From positions 124,001-188,000 of the forward strand of contig CACZIT010000002.1 in assembly GCA_902781315.1 (NCBI GenBank): a stretch of 64,000 nt of DNA, read 5' to 3'. Numbering within the stretch: the stretch's first letter is position 1; every line of letters begins with the position of its first letter. This document shows positions 1 to 10,655 of the stretch, piece by piece. Source of the stretch: an uncultured Prevotellaceae bacterium. GTDB taxonomy: Bacteria; Bacteroidota; Bacteroidia; Bacteroidales; Bacteroidaceae. The notes under the pieces were generated by a model. It was not told the DNA's origin. It worked only from the letters and a program-made list of their open reading frames with translations, and made no database searches. Made by a program: the position numbers and the translations under genes.

Positions 1-1
1 C

Positions 2-751
2 GTGGGTTCCTACGTGTCGACACCCTACTACACATCACTCGGAAGCGACACACCCACCGACTGGGGCATCGGCGAGGCTGGCGGCATGAGCACCTACAGC
101 AATGGTGGTCCGATGGCCGACGGCACCCTGAAGCCCGACGTGGCGGCTCCTGGCGGCGTCATCAACTCGGCTTTCGCCAAGACAGGCAACGAGTGGTCGA
201 CGTCGTTCAACACCATCACGGCCAGCGTTCGCCGCGGCATCCGCACCTACTACTATGGCGCCAGCTACGGAACCTCGTTCGCCACTCCTTTCGTGACGGG
301 CATTGTGGCCCTTTGGCTGCAGGCTAACCCGAACCTCACGAGCGAGCAGATCAAGTCCATCCTGCAGCAGACAGCCCGCCACGACGCCTTCACCGGCGAC
401 GACCCCTGGCACTACCGCTGGGGCTACGGCAAGGTGGATGCCTACGAAGGACTGCGTGAGGCGCTCCGACTGGCCGACGAGACTGGCATCACCGCCACCC
501 GCAATGCCACGGAACCCATCAGCATCAGTCGCGAAGGTGGTCGCTGGCGCGTGCTCTTCGGCAGCAACGAAAGTCAGGTTGCAGTGAGCATCTACAGTCT
601 TGACGGCACACTCCTGAGCCAAAACCACTACGGCTCCCAGCAGCGTGGCAGCGAACTGCTGCTGTCCATGCCTACCGAGCGTGGCACCTATGTCGTCACT
701 ATCAGCACAGAGCGAGCCCGCCTGACGCGTAAACTTTTCATCGCCAAATAG
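2..751 (+). CDS. Subtilisin-like serine protease (S8), C-terminal part, truncated by window edge
   Basis: The frame is open to the left edge, so only the last 249 residues are visible. The block GTSFATPFVTG (about residues 90-100) contains the catalytic Ser of family S8 subtilases and is followed by the usual helix ALWLQANPNLTSEQIKSIL. The catalytic Asp and His must lie upstream of the window. Residues from about 170 form a separate beta-rich tail with VSIYSLDGTLL and a GTYVV...RKLFIAK ending, as in C-terminal sorting domains of type IX secretion substrates. I infer an exported, possibly surface-attached protease. A strong terminator follows at 782-820. The family is certain; the substrate is unknown. 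Confidence 0.85.
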   Translation: MGSYVSTPYYTSLGSDTPTDWGIGEAGGMSTYSNGGPMADGTLKPDVAAPGGVINSAFAKTGNEWSTSFNTITASVRRGIRTYYYGASYGTSFATPFVTGIVALWLQANPNLTSEQIKSILQQTARHDAFTGDDPWHYRWGYGKVDAYEGLREALRLADETGITATRNATEPISISREGGRWRVLFGSNESQVAVSIYSLDGTLLSQNHYGSQQRGSELLLSMPTERGTYVVTISTERARLTRKLFIAK

Positions 752-781
752 GGTAGGGGACCTCTCTGCACAACTTCATTC

Positions 782-820
782 AAAAAGGCTGTTTCAGTTG
801 TATACTGACACAGCCTTTTT
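782..820 (+). terminator. Rho-independent terminator after the subtilase gene
   Basis: The 11-nt arms AAAAAGGCTGT (782-792) and ACAGCCTTTTT (810-820) are perfectly complementary, and TCAG/CTGA inside the loop can extend the stem. The run of T follows directly, and A-rich arms make it potentially bidirectional. Confidence 0.85.
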
Positions 821-950
821 GAGTTTTTATAAGCAAAAGAAAGACTGCCAAAGTGCTTTATATTTTACTAACTTCGATATCATCACGTATATTAATTTCC
901 TAAAATCGTGTTGCACAAAACGTCATTATTCCTTAAAAAACGGCACTTAA

Positions 951-982
951 TTTGTGGATGTTGACTTTTTATAGTACTTTTG
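951..982 (+). promoter_or_regulatory. Bacteroidetes-type promoter of ychF
   Basis: TTTG at 951-954, a 20-nt spacer, then TACTTTTG at 975-982 matches the -33/-7 pattern TTTG-N19-21-TAnnTTTG. The ATG of ychF is 30 nt downstream. Confidence 0.75.
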
Positions 983-1012
983 CAAAAAATAATAATAAAC
1001 AACGAACATACT

Positions 1013-2113
1013 ATGGCATTAAAATGTGGTATTGTAGGACTGCCCAACGTGGGCAAGTCGACACTTTTCAACTGCCTTTCGAGCGCGAAGGCTCAGGCAG
1101 CAAACTTTCCTTTTTGCACGATTGAGCCCAACGTGGGCGTGATCACCGTGCCCGACGAGCGTCTGACAAAACTGGCAGAACTGGTGCACCCGGGGCGCAT
1201 CGTCCCCGCCACGTGCGAGATTGTCGACATCGCAGGTCTGGTGAAGGGAGCCTCGAAGGGTGAGGGCCTAGGCAACAAGTTCCTGGGCAACATCCGCGAG
1301 ACGGATGCCATCATCCACGTGCTGCGCTGCTTCGACGACGACAACATCACCCACGTCGACGGCACCATCGACCCCATACGCGATAAAGAAATCATCGACA
1401 CCGAGCTGCAACTGAAGGACCTCGAGACCGTCGATGCCCGCATTGCTAAGACCGAGAAGGCTGCCGCCGCCGGCAACAAGGATGCCAAGATCGAGTTCAG
1501 CGTGCTGAAAGCCTATAAGGAAGTATTGGAACAGGGCAAGAACGCCCGCGTGGTGGAGTTCGAGACGAAGGACGAGCAAGACTGCGCCCGCCAGCTGTTC
1601 CTGCTGACGACGAAGCCCGTGCTCTACGTCTGCAACGTCGACGAGGCATCGGCCAAGACGGGCAATGCCTACAGCGCACGTGTGGAAGAGGTGGCCCGCG
1701 AGGAGGGTGCCGAGGTGATGGTCATCGCCGCGAAGACCGAGGAGGACATTGCCGAACTGGACAGCTACGAGGACAAGCAGCTTTTCCTCGAGGAACTGGG
1801 CTTGGAGGAGAGCGGCGTGAACCGCCTCATCAAGAAGGCCTACTCGCTGCTGAACCTGGAGACGTTCATCACCGCCGGCGAGATGGAGGTGAAGGCATGG
1901 ACCTACAAGAAAGGTTGGAAGGCTCCGCAGTGTGCCGGCGTCATCCACACCGACTTTGAGAAGGGCTTCATCCGCGCCGAAGTCATCAAGTACGACGACT
2001 ACATCCATTACGGTTCCGAGGCTGCCGTGCGCGAAGCTGGCAAGATGGGCATCGAGGGCAAGGACTACGTCGTGCAGGACGGCGACATCATGCACTTCAG
2101 GTTCAACGTGTAA
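1013..2113 (+). CDS. ychF: Redox-regulated ATPase/GTPase YchF (OLA1 family)
   Basis: A 366-residue protein, the usual length for YchF, a ribosome-associated P-loop ATPase of the Obg family thought to act in translation and stress responses. The P-loop GLPNVGKST is at residues 9-17. The Switch/G3 region reads DIAGLVKGASKGEGLGNKFL, and the base-specificity motif is CNVDE near residue 207, the non-canonical form that lets YchF prefer ATP. The C-terminal TGS-like domain ends in YVVQDGDIMHFRFNV. I chose ATG at 1013, not the TTG 33 nt upstream, because that TTG overlaps the promoter -7 box. It is apparently monocistronic or cotranscribed with lgt across a family A repeat. Confidence 0.97.
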   Translation: MALKCGIVGLPNVGKSTLFNCLSSAKAQAANFPFCTIEPNVGVITVPDERLTKLAELVHPGRIVPATCEIVDIAGLVKGASKGEGLGNKFLGNIRETDAIIHVLRCFDDDNITHVDGTIDPIRDKEIIDTELQLKDLETVDARIAKTEKAAAAGNKDAKIEFSVLKAYKEVLEQGKNARVVEFETKDEQDCARQLFLLTTKPVLYVCNVDEASAKTGNAYSARVEEVAREEGAEVMVIAAKTEEDIAELDSYEDKQLFLEELGLEESGVNRLIKKAYSLLNLETFITAGEMEVKAWTYKKGWKAPQCAGVIHTDFEKGFIRAEVIKYDDYIHYGSEAAVREAGKMGIEGKDYVVQDGDIMHFRFNV

Positions 2114-2191
2114 GACCCACCCCCTACCCCTCCCGAGGGGAGGGGGGATTAATTACTTTTACTGTATAAACAGAACAACATCAATTAAAAA

Positions 2192-3202
<1,011 letters not shown>

Positions 3203-3222
3203 CAAGGGCCATTTAAAATAGG

Positions 3223-3259
3223 AAAATGAGTGAATTTGGTGAGCAAATTCACTCATTTT
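3223..3259 (+). terminator. Hairpin terminator after lgt
   Basis: Perfect 16-nt arms AAAATGAGTGAATTTG (3223-3238) and its complement (3244-3259), with a 5-nt loop and T/A-rich flanks. It probably acts in both directions. The rest of the gap 3203-3541 holds GTAACAAG-type repeat sequence at its start, a purine-rich stretch and the promoter of the next gene; I see no gene in it. Confidence 0.7.
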
Positions 3260-3402
3260 GTTTTGCAAAACAACTCATTTTGCTCAACAAAAAAAGGGGG
3301 CAAGGAGCATGGGGTTAGGGCAAGAGAAAGAGTAGAGAGGCAAAAGCAAAAAGGGCAGGTTTGTAAAAAATATTACAAAAAGAGAAAAAAAGAACATTTT
3401 GC

Positions 3403-3433
3403 TTGGTTGTTCGGATTATAATCAGTATCTTTG
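3403..3433 (+). promoter_or_regulatory. Putative promoter of the secreted protein pair
   Basis: TTGG at 3403-3406, a 19-nt spacer and TATCTTTG at 3426-3433 fit the Bacteroidetes pattern with a weak -33 box. The 5' leader would be about 105 nt. Confidence 0.55.
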
Positions 3434-3541
3434 TGGCGATATACAAAAACAAGACACCAAATTGTGCTTTGTCATAAGGACAAAATAACTTAGAGGAAAA
3501 TATCTTAAGACTATTACAAACTAATTAAAAAACAGAAAACT

Positions 3542-5251
3542 ATGAGAAAACTTTTACTTACTGTGTTTGCAACGCTGTTTGCAATGGGTAGTGCTTTGGC
3601 TCAGCCTGAGGCTGGAAGTACTCCGAGACCTGCCCAGAGTTTCAATCCCACAAAGGTGATGAAGATGGCTGAACTGCCAAAGGTGGTTGCTGCACAGCGC
3701 CATGTGCTGGCTGCGGCTGCTGACGACATCATCACTGAGCAGCCGGCCGGCAAACTGTATGGCGGTCTGATTGCGTCGTACGGCGCGTTTACCCACAACT
3801 GGATCTACGGCACGATGGATGCTAGCACCGATGCTGGCATTGGCAAGATTGTGGAAGGCGACGACGGCTTCGTGTACATCTACAACCTGCCGACGACGTT
3901 CAACAGCGAGTCGTGGGTGAAAGCAGAACGCCTGGAAGGCGACACTATCCTGCTGCGCCGCCAGCACATCGACCAACGCTCGGGCTACGACGGCACTGTC
4001 TACGACTACTATCTGACGCGTCTGGTGTGGGAGTGGACCAACAAGGAGACCGGAGAGGGCCGTTTTCTTGAGGCCCAGGGCGACCAGGACATCAAGCTGC
4101 TCTACCGCGACGGCGTGCTGAAGAGCATCGAGGAGAACGAGGATCCCTACGTGGACGGCCACTATGCCATCGGCGTGGTCTACACGACGGACGAGAAGGT
4201 GTTCAAGTGGGAAGGCTATGCCAACTGGAACTTGCAGATGGAGCCGATGACGTACGAGAAGGTGGTGCTGCCTGAGGGTGCTGAGCTGAAGAGCATCACG
4301 GTGAGCTATGACCCTGAGAATCCGAAAGCCGAGCAGATACCGTGCGCCTTCGTGGGCAATGATGTCTATCTGACAGTGGTTCAGGAAGGCACCTACATCA
4401 AGGGTACGATAGAAGGCGACAAACTGGTGTTCAAGAGTGGACAGTTTGTGGGCGAATACATGAACACATACTACCTGTTCTTCTCTGGCGAGCGCATGAA
4501 GAAGATTGTCGACGAGGAATCGGGTCAGGAGTATGAGGCTGCCGACCTGCTTGACGAACTGGTGTTCGACTACAACGCCGAGGACCGTTCGTTCAAGACG
4601 ACTGACGCCCTGGCCATCAATGCAGGCCGCAAGACGGCCCGCCTGAACATGGTGACGCTGCGCGAACCCTACTTCTACTTCTTCGAAGAGGTGCCGGCAG
4701 TGCCTGCCGATCCTACTATCACGCAGTATAACGCCACTATCGACCAGTGGGGCTACAACGCGCTGCAGTTCACGGTGTATGCTACGGACAAGGATGGCAA
4801 CTTCATGGTGCCAGAAAAGGTGACGTGGCGTGCATGGATCGACGACGAGCCGTTCATCTTCACCACCGACGACTACGAGACGCTGAGCGAAGACATGGAG
4901 GAGATTCCTTATGGTTGGTATGATTCCGGCTATAACATCTACACTTCGTTCTACACCATCTTCTTCGAGCCTGCTAAGAACGTGGGTCTGCAGACTATCT
5001 ACCGCGGCGGTGGCGAGGAGCGCCATTCGAACGTGGTGCTCTACGACCTGGCAACGGCCCAGATACTGTCTGTTCCCGAAGAGGAGATTACGGGTATCGG
5101 AAGCACCGTGAAGAGCGATGCCAAGGTGACGGGCGTGGCCTACTACGACGCTGCAGGCCGTCAGGTATCGGCATCGGCCAAGGGCTTTGTGGTGAAGACC
5201 GTGACCTACAGCGACGGCACGAGAGAGAGCTTCAAGATGGTGAAAAGATAA
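3542..5251 (+). CDS. Secreted protein of unknown function with type-IX-like C-terminal motif
   Basis: A 569-residue protein with a clear signal peptide (MRKLLLTVFATLFAMGSALA, cleavage before QPEAG). The body is acidic and rich in aromatic residues and Thr, as in beta-sandwich exoproteins. I recognise no catalytic motif. The last ~40 residues (AYYDAAGRQVSASAKGFVV... ending FKMVKR) share a pattern with the C-termini of the genes at 5304 and 9972: (Y/W)(Y/N)DxxGRxVxxxxxGxxI, then a charged, K-rich end. This suggests a common export or anchoring signal. The next gene starts 52 nt downstream, so the two probably form an operon. Confidence 0.7.
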   Translation: MRKLLLTVFATLFAMGSALAQPEAGSTPRPAQSFNPTKVMKMAELPKVVAAQRHVLAAAADDIITEQPAGKLYGGLIASYGAFTHNWIYGTMDASTDAGIGKIVEGDDGFVYIYNLPTTFNSESWVKAERLEGDTILLRRQHIDQRSGYDGTVYDYYLTRLVWEWTNKETGEGRFLEAQGDQDIKLLYRDGVLKSIEENEDPYVDGHYAIGVVYTTDEKVFKWEGYANWNLQMEPMTYEKVVLPEGAELKSITVSYDPENPKAEQIPCAFVGNDVYLTVVQEGTYIKGTIEGDKLVFKSGQFVGEYMNTYYLFFSGERMKKIVDEESGQEYEAADLLDELVFDYNAEDRSFKTTDALAINAGRKTARLNMVTLREPYFYFFEEVPAVPADPTITQYNATIDQWGYNALQFTVYATDKDGNFMVPEKVTWRAWIDDEPFIFTTDDYETLSEDMEEIPYGWYDSGYNIYTSFYTIFFEPAKNVGLQTIYRGGGEERHSNVVLYDLATAQILSVPEEEITGIGSTVKSDAKVTGVAYYDAAGRQVSASAKGFVVKTVTYSDGTRESFKMVKR

Positions 5252-5303
5252 GATGCTACGGCGTTGCCGTATAGAAATGGAGAATTGAAAATTATTAATC
5301 ATA

Positions 5304-7163
5304 ATGAAGATAGGAATTATGAAGAGCCTGCTCCTGGGCGTAGTGATGACTTGCTGCGCCACGGGAGTATGGGCTCAGACAACGGAGATTCTGTATAGCC
5401 GTGGCGACAGCGCGCTGACAGTGGGCACGGGTGTGACGAAGGCTGAGACCTTCGACCTGTGCCAGGAACTGAAGGACCGTGCTCTGGTGGGCATGCGCGT
5501 GAAGGCACTGCGCGTGACGTTTCCCTTTGCCAACGGACTGAGCAACGGGCAGGTGTGGCTGTCGAAGCAACTGCCCACCATCAAGAGCCAGAAGATGCAG
5601 CCCGTCGACATTGCAACGAAAGCATTCACACCGAAGCGCGGCTACACGGAAGTGGTGCTCGACGAACCCTACACCATCACGGAGGAAGGGCTGTACGTGG
5701 GCTACACGTTCAAGATGGAAGCCAGCTCGACTGCCCGCAAGCCTGTGGTGACATCGCGCAAGTCGTCGGCCGGTGGCTGCTATATCCACTCGAGCCAGAT
5801 GTACCGTACGGCATGGCACGACATGACGGGCGACTGGAACGACCTGGCCGTGGAAGTGGTGCTGGAAGGCGAGAGCGTGGCTGAGAACTCGGCCGGCGTA
5901 GGTCGTGTGGAGGAGATAAAAGGCCACACGGGCGAGGTGACGGAGACCACGGTCGAAATCATCAACCATGGCACGGCCGGCGTGAAGGAATTCGACTACA
6001 CGTGGTCGATAGCCGGCCAGACGGGTACGGGCCACGTGACGCTGCGCGGCACAAACGTACTGCCAGGCATAGCCGGCCGTAGCACGACGTTCAAGGTGAA
6101 GCTGCCTCCTGTGGCGACGAAAGGACAGTACACGGTGACGATTGATATCACGAAGGTAAACGGCATCGACAACACCGACGTGGCTCGCCAAGGCGAGGGC
6201 AAGGTGAACCTCTACAACACGCTGCCGAAGCACCGCGCTGTGCTGGAAGAATACACGGGCACGTGGTGCGGCTATTGTCCGCGCGGCTTCGTGGGCCTGG
6301 AGGAGATGAACAGGCTGTATCCCGACGACTTCATCGGCATTTCGTATCACAACAAAGACCCGATGGAGTTCACGCAGAACTTTCCGAGCAACGTGCCGGG
6401 CTTCCCTGCTGCATTCATCGACCGCAGCGTGCCGACCGATGCCTTTGCGGGCAACAGCGGTGGCAAGGTGTTCGGCATCGATGCCGTGTGGAAGAGTGCC
6501 TGCGAGGTGCCTGCTCCGGCCGAGGTTGACATTGAGACAACATGGCTGGAAGACAGCATCCTGAAGGCAACGTCGCTGGTGGCCTTCCCCGTGGAGAATG
6601 CCGAGTGCCCCTATGAGGTGAGCTTCTGCCTACTGTGCGACGGATTGACGGGCACGGGTCGCCAGTGGGCTCAGGCCAACTACTATGCCGGCGAGAGCGG
6701 CTGGCCTGCCACGATGAACGAATTTACGCAAGGTGGCAGCTACGTGAACGGCCTGACATTCAACTTCGTGATTGTGGCCCGTTCGAGCGTCAGCGGCATC
6801 GAAGGTTCGCTGAAGGCTCCGATAGAGGCCGACGTGACGCAGACCTACGACTGGCAGTTCGACCTGCGCGAAGTGCTGAACACCAGCGACAAGCCGATTA
6901 TCCAGGACAAGGAGAAGTTGTCGGTAGTGGTGCTGCTCATCGAGAAGGCCACGGGCAAGATTGTGAATGCCAACAAGGTGAAAGCCGGCAGCTCTACGCT
7001 GGGCATCGAGGAGCCTGTGGCCCGTACGGCCGACGAACGCGTGGTGAGCGTGGCGTGGTATGACCTGGAGGGTCGCCGCGTGACGATGCCTCATCACGGT
7101 GTCTACATCAAAGCCGAGACGCTGCAGAACGGTCAGCAAAGAAGGCGGAAGGTGATGATGTAA
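5304..7163 (+). CDS. Secreted Omp28-related protein with thioredoxin-like CGYC site
   Basis: A 619-residue protein. The signal peptide is MKSLLLGVVMTCCATGVWA after a short MKIGI prefix; ATG at 5304 or 5319 could start it. An N-terminal beta-rich domain is followed by an Ig-like segment and then EEYTGTWCGYCPRGFVGLEEM around residue 322, a CxxC thioredoxin-fold site as in the Omp28-related family. The end, WYDLEGRRVTMPHHGVYIKA, matches the shared tail of its neighbour at 3542. I infer an extracytoplasmic or surface protein with a redox-capable domain. The client is unknown. It follows the 3542 gene by 52 nt. Confidence 0.75.
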   Translation: MKIGIMKSLLLGVVMTCCATGVWAQTTEILYSRGDSALTVGTGVTKAETFDLCQELKDRALVGMRVKALRVTFPFANGLSNGQVWLSKQLPTIKSQKMQPVDIATKAFTPKRGYTEVVLDEPYTITEEGLYVGYTFKMEASSTARKPVVTSRKSSAGGCYIHSSQMYRTAWHDMTGDWNDLAVEVVLEGESVAENSAGVGRVEEIKGHTGEVTETTVEIINHGTAGVKEFDYTWSIAGQTGTGHVTLRGTNVLPGIAGRSTTFKVKLPPVATKGQYTVTIDITKVNGIDNTDVARQGEGKVNLYNTLPKHRAVLEEYTGTWCGYCPRGFVGLEEMNRLYPDDFIGISYHNKDPMEFTQNFPSNVPGFPAAFIDRSVPTDAFAGNSGGKVFGIDAVWKSACEVPAPAEVDIETTWLEDSILKATSLVAFPVENAECPYEVSFCLLCDGLTGTGRQWAQANYYAGESGWPATMNEFTQGGSYVNGLTFNFVIVARSSVSGIEGSLKAPIEADVTQTYDWQFDLREVLNTSDKPIIQDKEKLSVVVLLIEKATGKIVNANKVKAGSSTLGIEEPVARTADERVVSVAWYDLEGRRVTMPHHGVYIKAETLQNGQQRRRKVMM

Positions 7164-7241
7164 ACAAGGTAACAAAGGACCACGACCTTTGCTCGCTTTC
7201 GTTGCGAAGCGGAGAAAGAACAAGGTTACGAAGTTACGAAA
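7163..7241. repeat. Family C/D repeat (GTAACAAG units with ~45-nt unit)
   Basis: AACAAGGTAACAAAGGACCA is followed by CGACCTTTGCTCGCTTTCG and GCGGAGAAAGAACAAGG, then degenerate GTTACGAA units. Near-identical units lie at 19218-19314, 27323-27431 and 50691-50768. Confidence 0.8.
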
Positions 7242-7255
7242 AAGCTTACAGAAAT

Positions 7256-7295
7256 AAAAATAGTGGAAGGCTCAGCGGCCTCCCACTATTTTTTT
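7256..7295. terminator. Bidirectional terminator between convergent 5304 gene and mutS
   Basis: AAAAATAGTGG (7256-7266) pairs with CCACTATTTTT (7283-7293), and AGGC/GCCT extends the stem. Runs of A and T on both sides serve both strands. It overlaps the last codons of mutS. Confidence 0.85.
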
Positions 7296-9965
7296 AATGT
7301 CGTTCAGTTTGTTGAGAGCCTCGACGGGGGTGAGGTTGTTGATGTCGAGGTTGAGTATCTCGTCGCGTATCTGCGTAAGCACGGGGTCGTCGAGTTGGAA
7401 GAAGGAGAGCTGCATGCCCTCGCGACTCTGGTTGATGGTCTCCACCGACGGCTTCGTCACGGCAGAACCGCCCGTATTGTTTTCCTCAAGTTGCTTCAGG
7501 ATGACGTTGGCGCGCTTCACGATAGACTTCGGCATGCCGGCAATGTCGGCCACGTGGATACCGAAGGAGTGCTCAGAGCCGCCGGGTTCGAGTTTTCGCA
7601 GGAAGACCACCTTTCCATCAACCTCGCGCACGGAGACATTGAAGTTCTTGATGCGCTTGAAGGTGCGCTGCATCTCGTTGAGCTCGTGATAGTGGGTGGC
7701 GAAGAGCGTGCGAGCCTGGGCGCGCGGCTGTTCGTGCAGATACTCCACGATGGCCCAGGCAATGGAGATGCCGTCGTAGGTAGACGTGCCTCGCCCCAGT
7801 TCGTCGAAGAGCACGAGCGAGCGCGGCGTGACGTTGTTGAGGATGTTGGCAGCCTCAGTCATCTCGACCATGAAGGTCGATTCGCCGAGCGAAATATTGT
7901 CGCTGGCTCCCACGCGGGTGAAGATTTTGTCCACCAGACCTATTTTCGCGCTCTCTGCGGGCACGAACGACCCCACCTGGGCCAGTAGCGTGATGAGTGC
8001 CGTTTGGCGCAACAGCGCCGACTTACCGGCCATATTCGGTCCGGTGATTATGATGATTTGCTGCTGCTTGGCGTCAAGATACACGTCGTTAGGAATGTAG
8101 CGCTCGCCCGGGGGCAGTTGCTGCTCGATGACAGGATGGCGACCCTGCTTGATGTCGAGCATGAGGTCGTCGCTGATGACGGGCCGCACATAGTGGTTTT
8201 CCTGAGCGGTACGCGCAAAAGAGAGTAGCGTGTCGAGTTGTGCGATGACGGCAGCATTGGTCTGTATCTGCGGAATGAACTGCTGCATGTCGGCAACCAG
8301 CTGGTTGTAGAGTTGCTCTTCGAGCGCCAGAATGCGCTGGTCGGCCCCAAGGATGCGCTCCTCGTACTCCTTCAGTTCGGGCGTGATGTAGCGTTCGGCC
8401 TGGGCAAGCGTCTGCTTGCGAATCCAGTTTTCCGGCACACGGTCCTTGTAGGTGTTGCGCACTTCGAGGTAGTAGCCGAAGACATTGTTGTAGCCAATCT
8501 TCAACGACGAGATGCCCGTCTTCTGCACTTCCTGCTCCTGCAGTTGCAGCAGGTAGTTGCGCCCGTTGGTGGAGATGTTTCGCAGCTCATCGAGTTCCTG
8601 CGAATAGCCTGGGGCGATGACGTTTCCCTTGTTCAGCAGTTGCGGCGGATTGGGTTGCACCTCGCGGGCAATACGATCGCGCAGTTCTTCGCAGAGAGTG
8701 AGCTGAGAAGCCAGTTGCCGGAGCGAAGAGGGTAGGGGCTGCGACTGAGCGGCAGCATAGGATTCTGGCGCTGACGACGCGTCAGGCTCGTCCACTGCCG
8801 ACAGGTCCGACTCCAGTGCTTTCTTGATGGGCTGAATGGCAACGAGGGCGTTCTTCAGTTGCACCACTTCGCGGGGTGAGACACGTCCTACGGCCACTTT
8901 TGAGATGATGCGCTCGAGGTCGCCGATTTGTGAGAGTTGTTCTTCAGCAAGATAGCGGAAGGAAGGCTCGCGGAAGAAATACTCCACGACATCCAACCGA
9001 TCATTGATAGGCTGTACATCCTTTAAGGGGAACACCAGCCATCGGCGCAGCAGACGGCTGCCCATTGGCGTCGTCGTGCGGTCGATGACAGAGAGCAGCG
9101 ACTGGCCGTCGTCCTGCATGGGCTGCAGGAGTTCGAGCGAGCGGATGGTGAACTTGTCGAGTCGCACATACTTTTCTTCCTCTATACGCTGCAGATGGGT
9201 GATGTGCGAGAGCGACGTGTGCTGCGTCAGTTCCAGATACTGCATGATAGCCCCTGCTGCCACGATGCCGTTGTGGAGATGCTCCACACCAAAGCCTTTC
9301 AGCGATCGTGTGCGGAAGTGCTTCAGGAGTTTCTGCCGTGCCGTCTGATCGGTGAACACCCACTCGTCGAGTTCGAAGACACAATATTTTGTTCCGAAGA
9401 ATCGCTGGAAGTCCTGCTTGCGGTCGCGACAGTACAGCACTTCCTTCGGTTGGAAACTGCCGAGCAGTTTCTCAACGTGGTCGTAGGTGCCTTCACCCGT
9501 CAGGAACTCACCTGTAGAGATATCGAGGAAAGCAACACCACAGGCAGCCTTTCCGAAGTGAACGGCAGCAAGGAAGTTGTTTTCCTTGTAGGAAAGCACG
9601 TTGTCGCTCATGGCCACACCTGGCGTGACGAGTTCGGTGACGCCACGCTTCACGAGCGTCTTCGTCAGCTTGGGGTCTTCCAGTTGGTCGCAAATGGCCA
9701 CACGCCGTCCCGCACGGATGAGCTTCGGCAGATACGTGTCGAGTGCATGGTAGGGAAATCCTGCCATCTCCGTATCGCCGGTGTTGCCTCCGTTGTTACG
9801 ACGCGTGAGCGTGATGCCGAGGATGCTTGCAGCCTCTACGGCATCCTTTCCGTATGTCTCGTAGAAATCTCCACACCGAAAGAGCAGCACTGCATCAGGA
9901 TATTTTTCCTTGAATGCAAAGAACTGCTTCATCATCGGCGTGAGTCCTTTGTCTTTCGCGGCCAT
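7272..9965 (-). CDS. mutS: DNA mismatch repair protein MutS
   Basis: MutS recognises mispaired bases and starts methyl-independent repair with MutL in the cytoplasm. The mismatch-reading motif is GDFYETYG at residues 32-39 (Phe34, Glu36). The ATPase carries Walker [14 protein letters not shown] near residue 642 and Walker [17 protein letters not shown], with the FATHYHEL block after it. It is 897 residues, slightly longer than usual; a Ser/Ala/Pro-rich stretch of about 40 residues ([20 protein letters not shown]) sits in the lever region. It is the last gene of the minus-strand cluster, only 6 nt after the 9972 gene, so it may be partly cotranscribed with secretory genes. Confidence 0.98.
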   Translation of the reverse strand: MAAKDKGLTPMMKQFFAFKEKYPDAVLLFRCGDFYETYGKDAVEAASILGITLTRRNNGGNTGDTEMAGFPYHALDTYLPKLIRAGRRVAICDQLEDPKLTKTLVKRGVTELVTPGVAMSDNVLSYKENNFLAAVHFGKAACGVAFLDISTGEFLTGEGTYDHVEKLLGSFQPKEVLYCRDRKQDFQRFFGTKYCVFELDEWVFTDQTARQKLLKHFRTRSLKGFGVEHLHNGIVAAGAIMQYLELTQHTSLSHITHLQRIEEEKYVRLDKFTIRSLELLQPMQDDGQSLLSVIDRTTTPMGSRLLRRWLVFPLKDVQPINDRLDVVEYFFREPSFRYLAEEQLSQIGDLERIISKVAVGRVSPREVVQLKNALVAIQPIKKALESDLSAVDEPDASSAPESYAAAQSQPLPSSLRQLASQLTLCEELRDRIAREVQPNPPQLLNKGNVIAPGYSQELDELRNISTNGRNYLLQLQEQEVQKTGISSLKIGYNNVFGYYLEVRNTYKDRVPENWIRKQTLAQAERYITPELKEYEERILGADQRILALEEQLYNQLVADMQQFIPQIQTNAAVIAQLDTLLSFARTAQENHYVRPVISDDLMLDIKQGRHPVIEQQLPPGERYIPNDVYLDAKQQQIIIITGPNMAGKSALLRQTALITLLAQVGSFVPAESAKIGLVDKIFTRVGASDNISLGESTFMVEMTEAANILNNVTPRSLVLFDELGRGTSTYDGISIAWAIVEYLHEQPRAQARTLFATHYHELNEMQRTFKRIKNFNVSVREVDGKVVFLRKLEPGGSEHSFGIHVADIAGMPKSIVKRANVILKQLEENNTGGSAVTKPSVETINQSREGMQLSFFQLDDPVLTQIRDEILNLDINNLTPVEALNKLNDIKKIVGGR

Positions 9966-9971
9966 TATTTG

Positions 9972-10613
9972 TTATTTGTTCACCACTTTCACGGCCTTGC
10001 CGTTGTCGAGCTTTACGATGGTGAGGCCCTGCTGCGTTTCGCTGACCTGCTGTCCGGCTGCGTTATAGCGGGCCACGGCCTGAGCCTTCTGCTCAATGTT
10101 ATTCACCGAGGCATTGTCGGAATAGATCATGTTCACCGTCACCTTCGGGCCAGCCTCGTCAAGGTTATACTTCTTCGTGATGGCATTGTAGGTGTAAATG
10201 TTGGCCTGCAATTCTACTGTGCAAGTACCATATGTATCAGGAATCCATTCAGCCCTGATGCTCTTCTTCACATCGGTGCCAATCTCACCCTCGGGGGTCT
10301 TGCCCTCGCCAGTTTTCGTGATGTTCATGCAGTTCACGGGGAAGCAAATCTGGAACGAACCGCTCGGGAGAGTCTTCACATTGAACGTAATACCTACATA
10401 AATATCCTCGCCGGCAATGTTCTCTACATAGAGTCCCGTGGGGAACATCATGCCGCCCCAGCCGTCGTCCTCACCTTCGGTGATATCGATCGTAGAGCCG
10501 TCGGCATACACGTTGCCAGCCTCATCGACGAAGCGCACGAGGGCCTCGTCCTGGGCAAAGGCGAAACTGGTTGCAAAGAGCAACATCATTACGGAAGTAA
10601 ATAATTTCTTCAT
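9972..10613 (-). CDS. Small secreted protein of unknown function
   Basis: A 213-residue protein with signal peptide MKKLFTSVMMLLFATSFAFA. The mature part is short and beta-rich with DEAGNVYADGSTIDI and a paired-Cys-free core. I recognise no domain. Its C-terminus (ARYNAAGQQVSETQQGLTIV... KVVNK) matches the tail motif in the proteins at 3542 and 5304. It is 42 nt downstream of the Omp28-type lipoprotein gene and 6 nt upstream of mutS, so it is part of the same transcription unit. In related bacteria this kind of gene often follows Omp28 genes, but that is recall, not evidence from here. Confidence 0.65.
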   Translation of the reverse strand: MKKLFTSVMMLLFATSFAFAQDEALVRFVDEAGNVYADGSTIDITEGEDDGWGGMMFPTGLYVENIAGEDIYVGITFNVKTLPSGSFQICFPVNCMNITKTGEGKTPEGEIGTDVKKSIRAEWIPDTYGTCTVELQANIYTYNAITKKYNLDEAGPKVTVNMIYSDNASVNNIEQKAQAVARYNAAGQQVSETQQGLTIVKLDNGKAVKVVNK

Positions 10614-10655
10614 AAGTTTGTCTATTTTTTTAAGTTTTTACTATGTTTGATTCAA

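Noticed and set aside
35..628. Long minus-strand open frame opposite the subtilase gene
   Set aside because: It is the shadow of a high-GC coding region with no recognisable protein features; the plus-strand frame has the subtilase motifs.
3230..3421. 63-codon frame after lgt
   Set aside because: It starts inside the terminator hairpin and is a Lys-rich translation of a purine-rich gap, with no support as a gene.
3554..5362. 602-codon minus-strand open frame opposite the secreted protein at 3542
   Set aside because: Composition (His/Val/Arg-rich, no domain) is typical of an antisense shadow, while the plus frame has a signal peptide and family-like tail.
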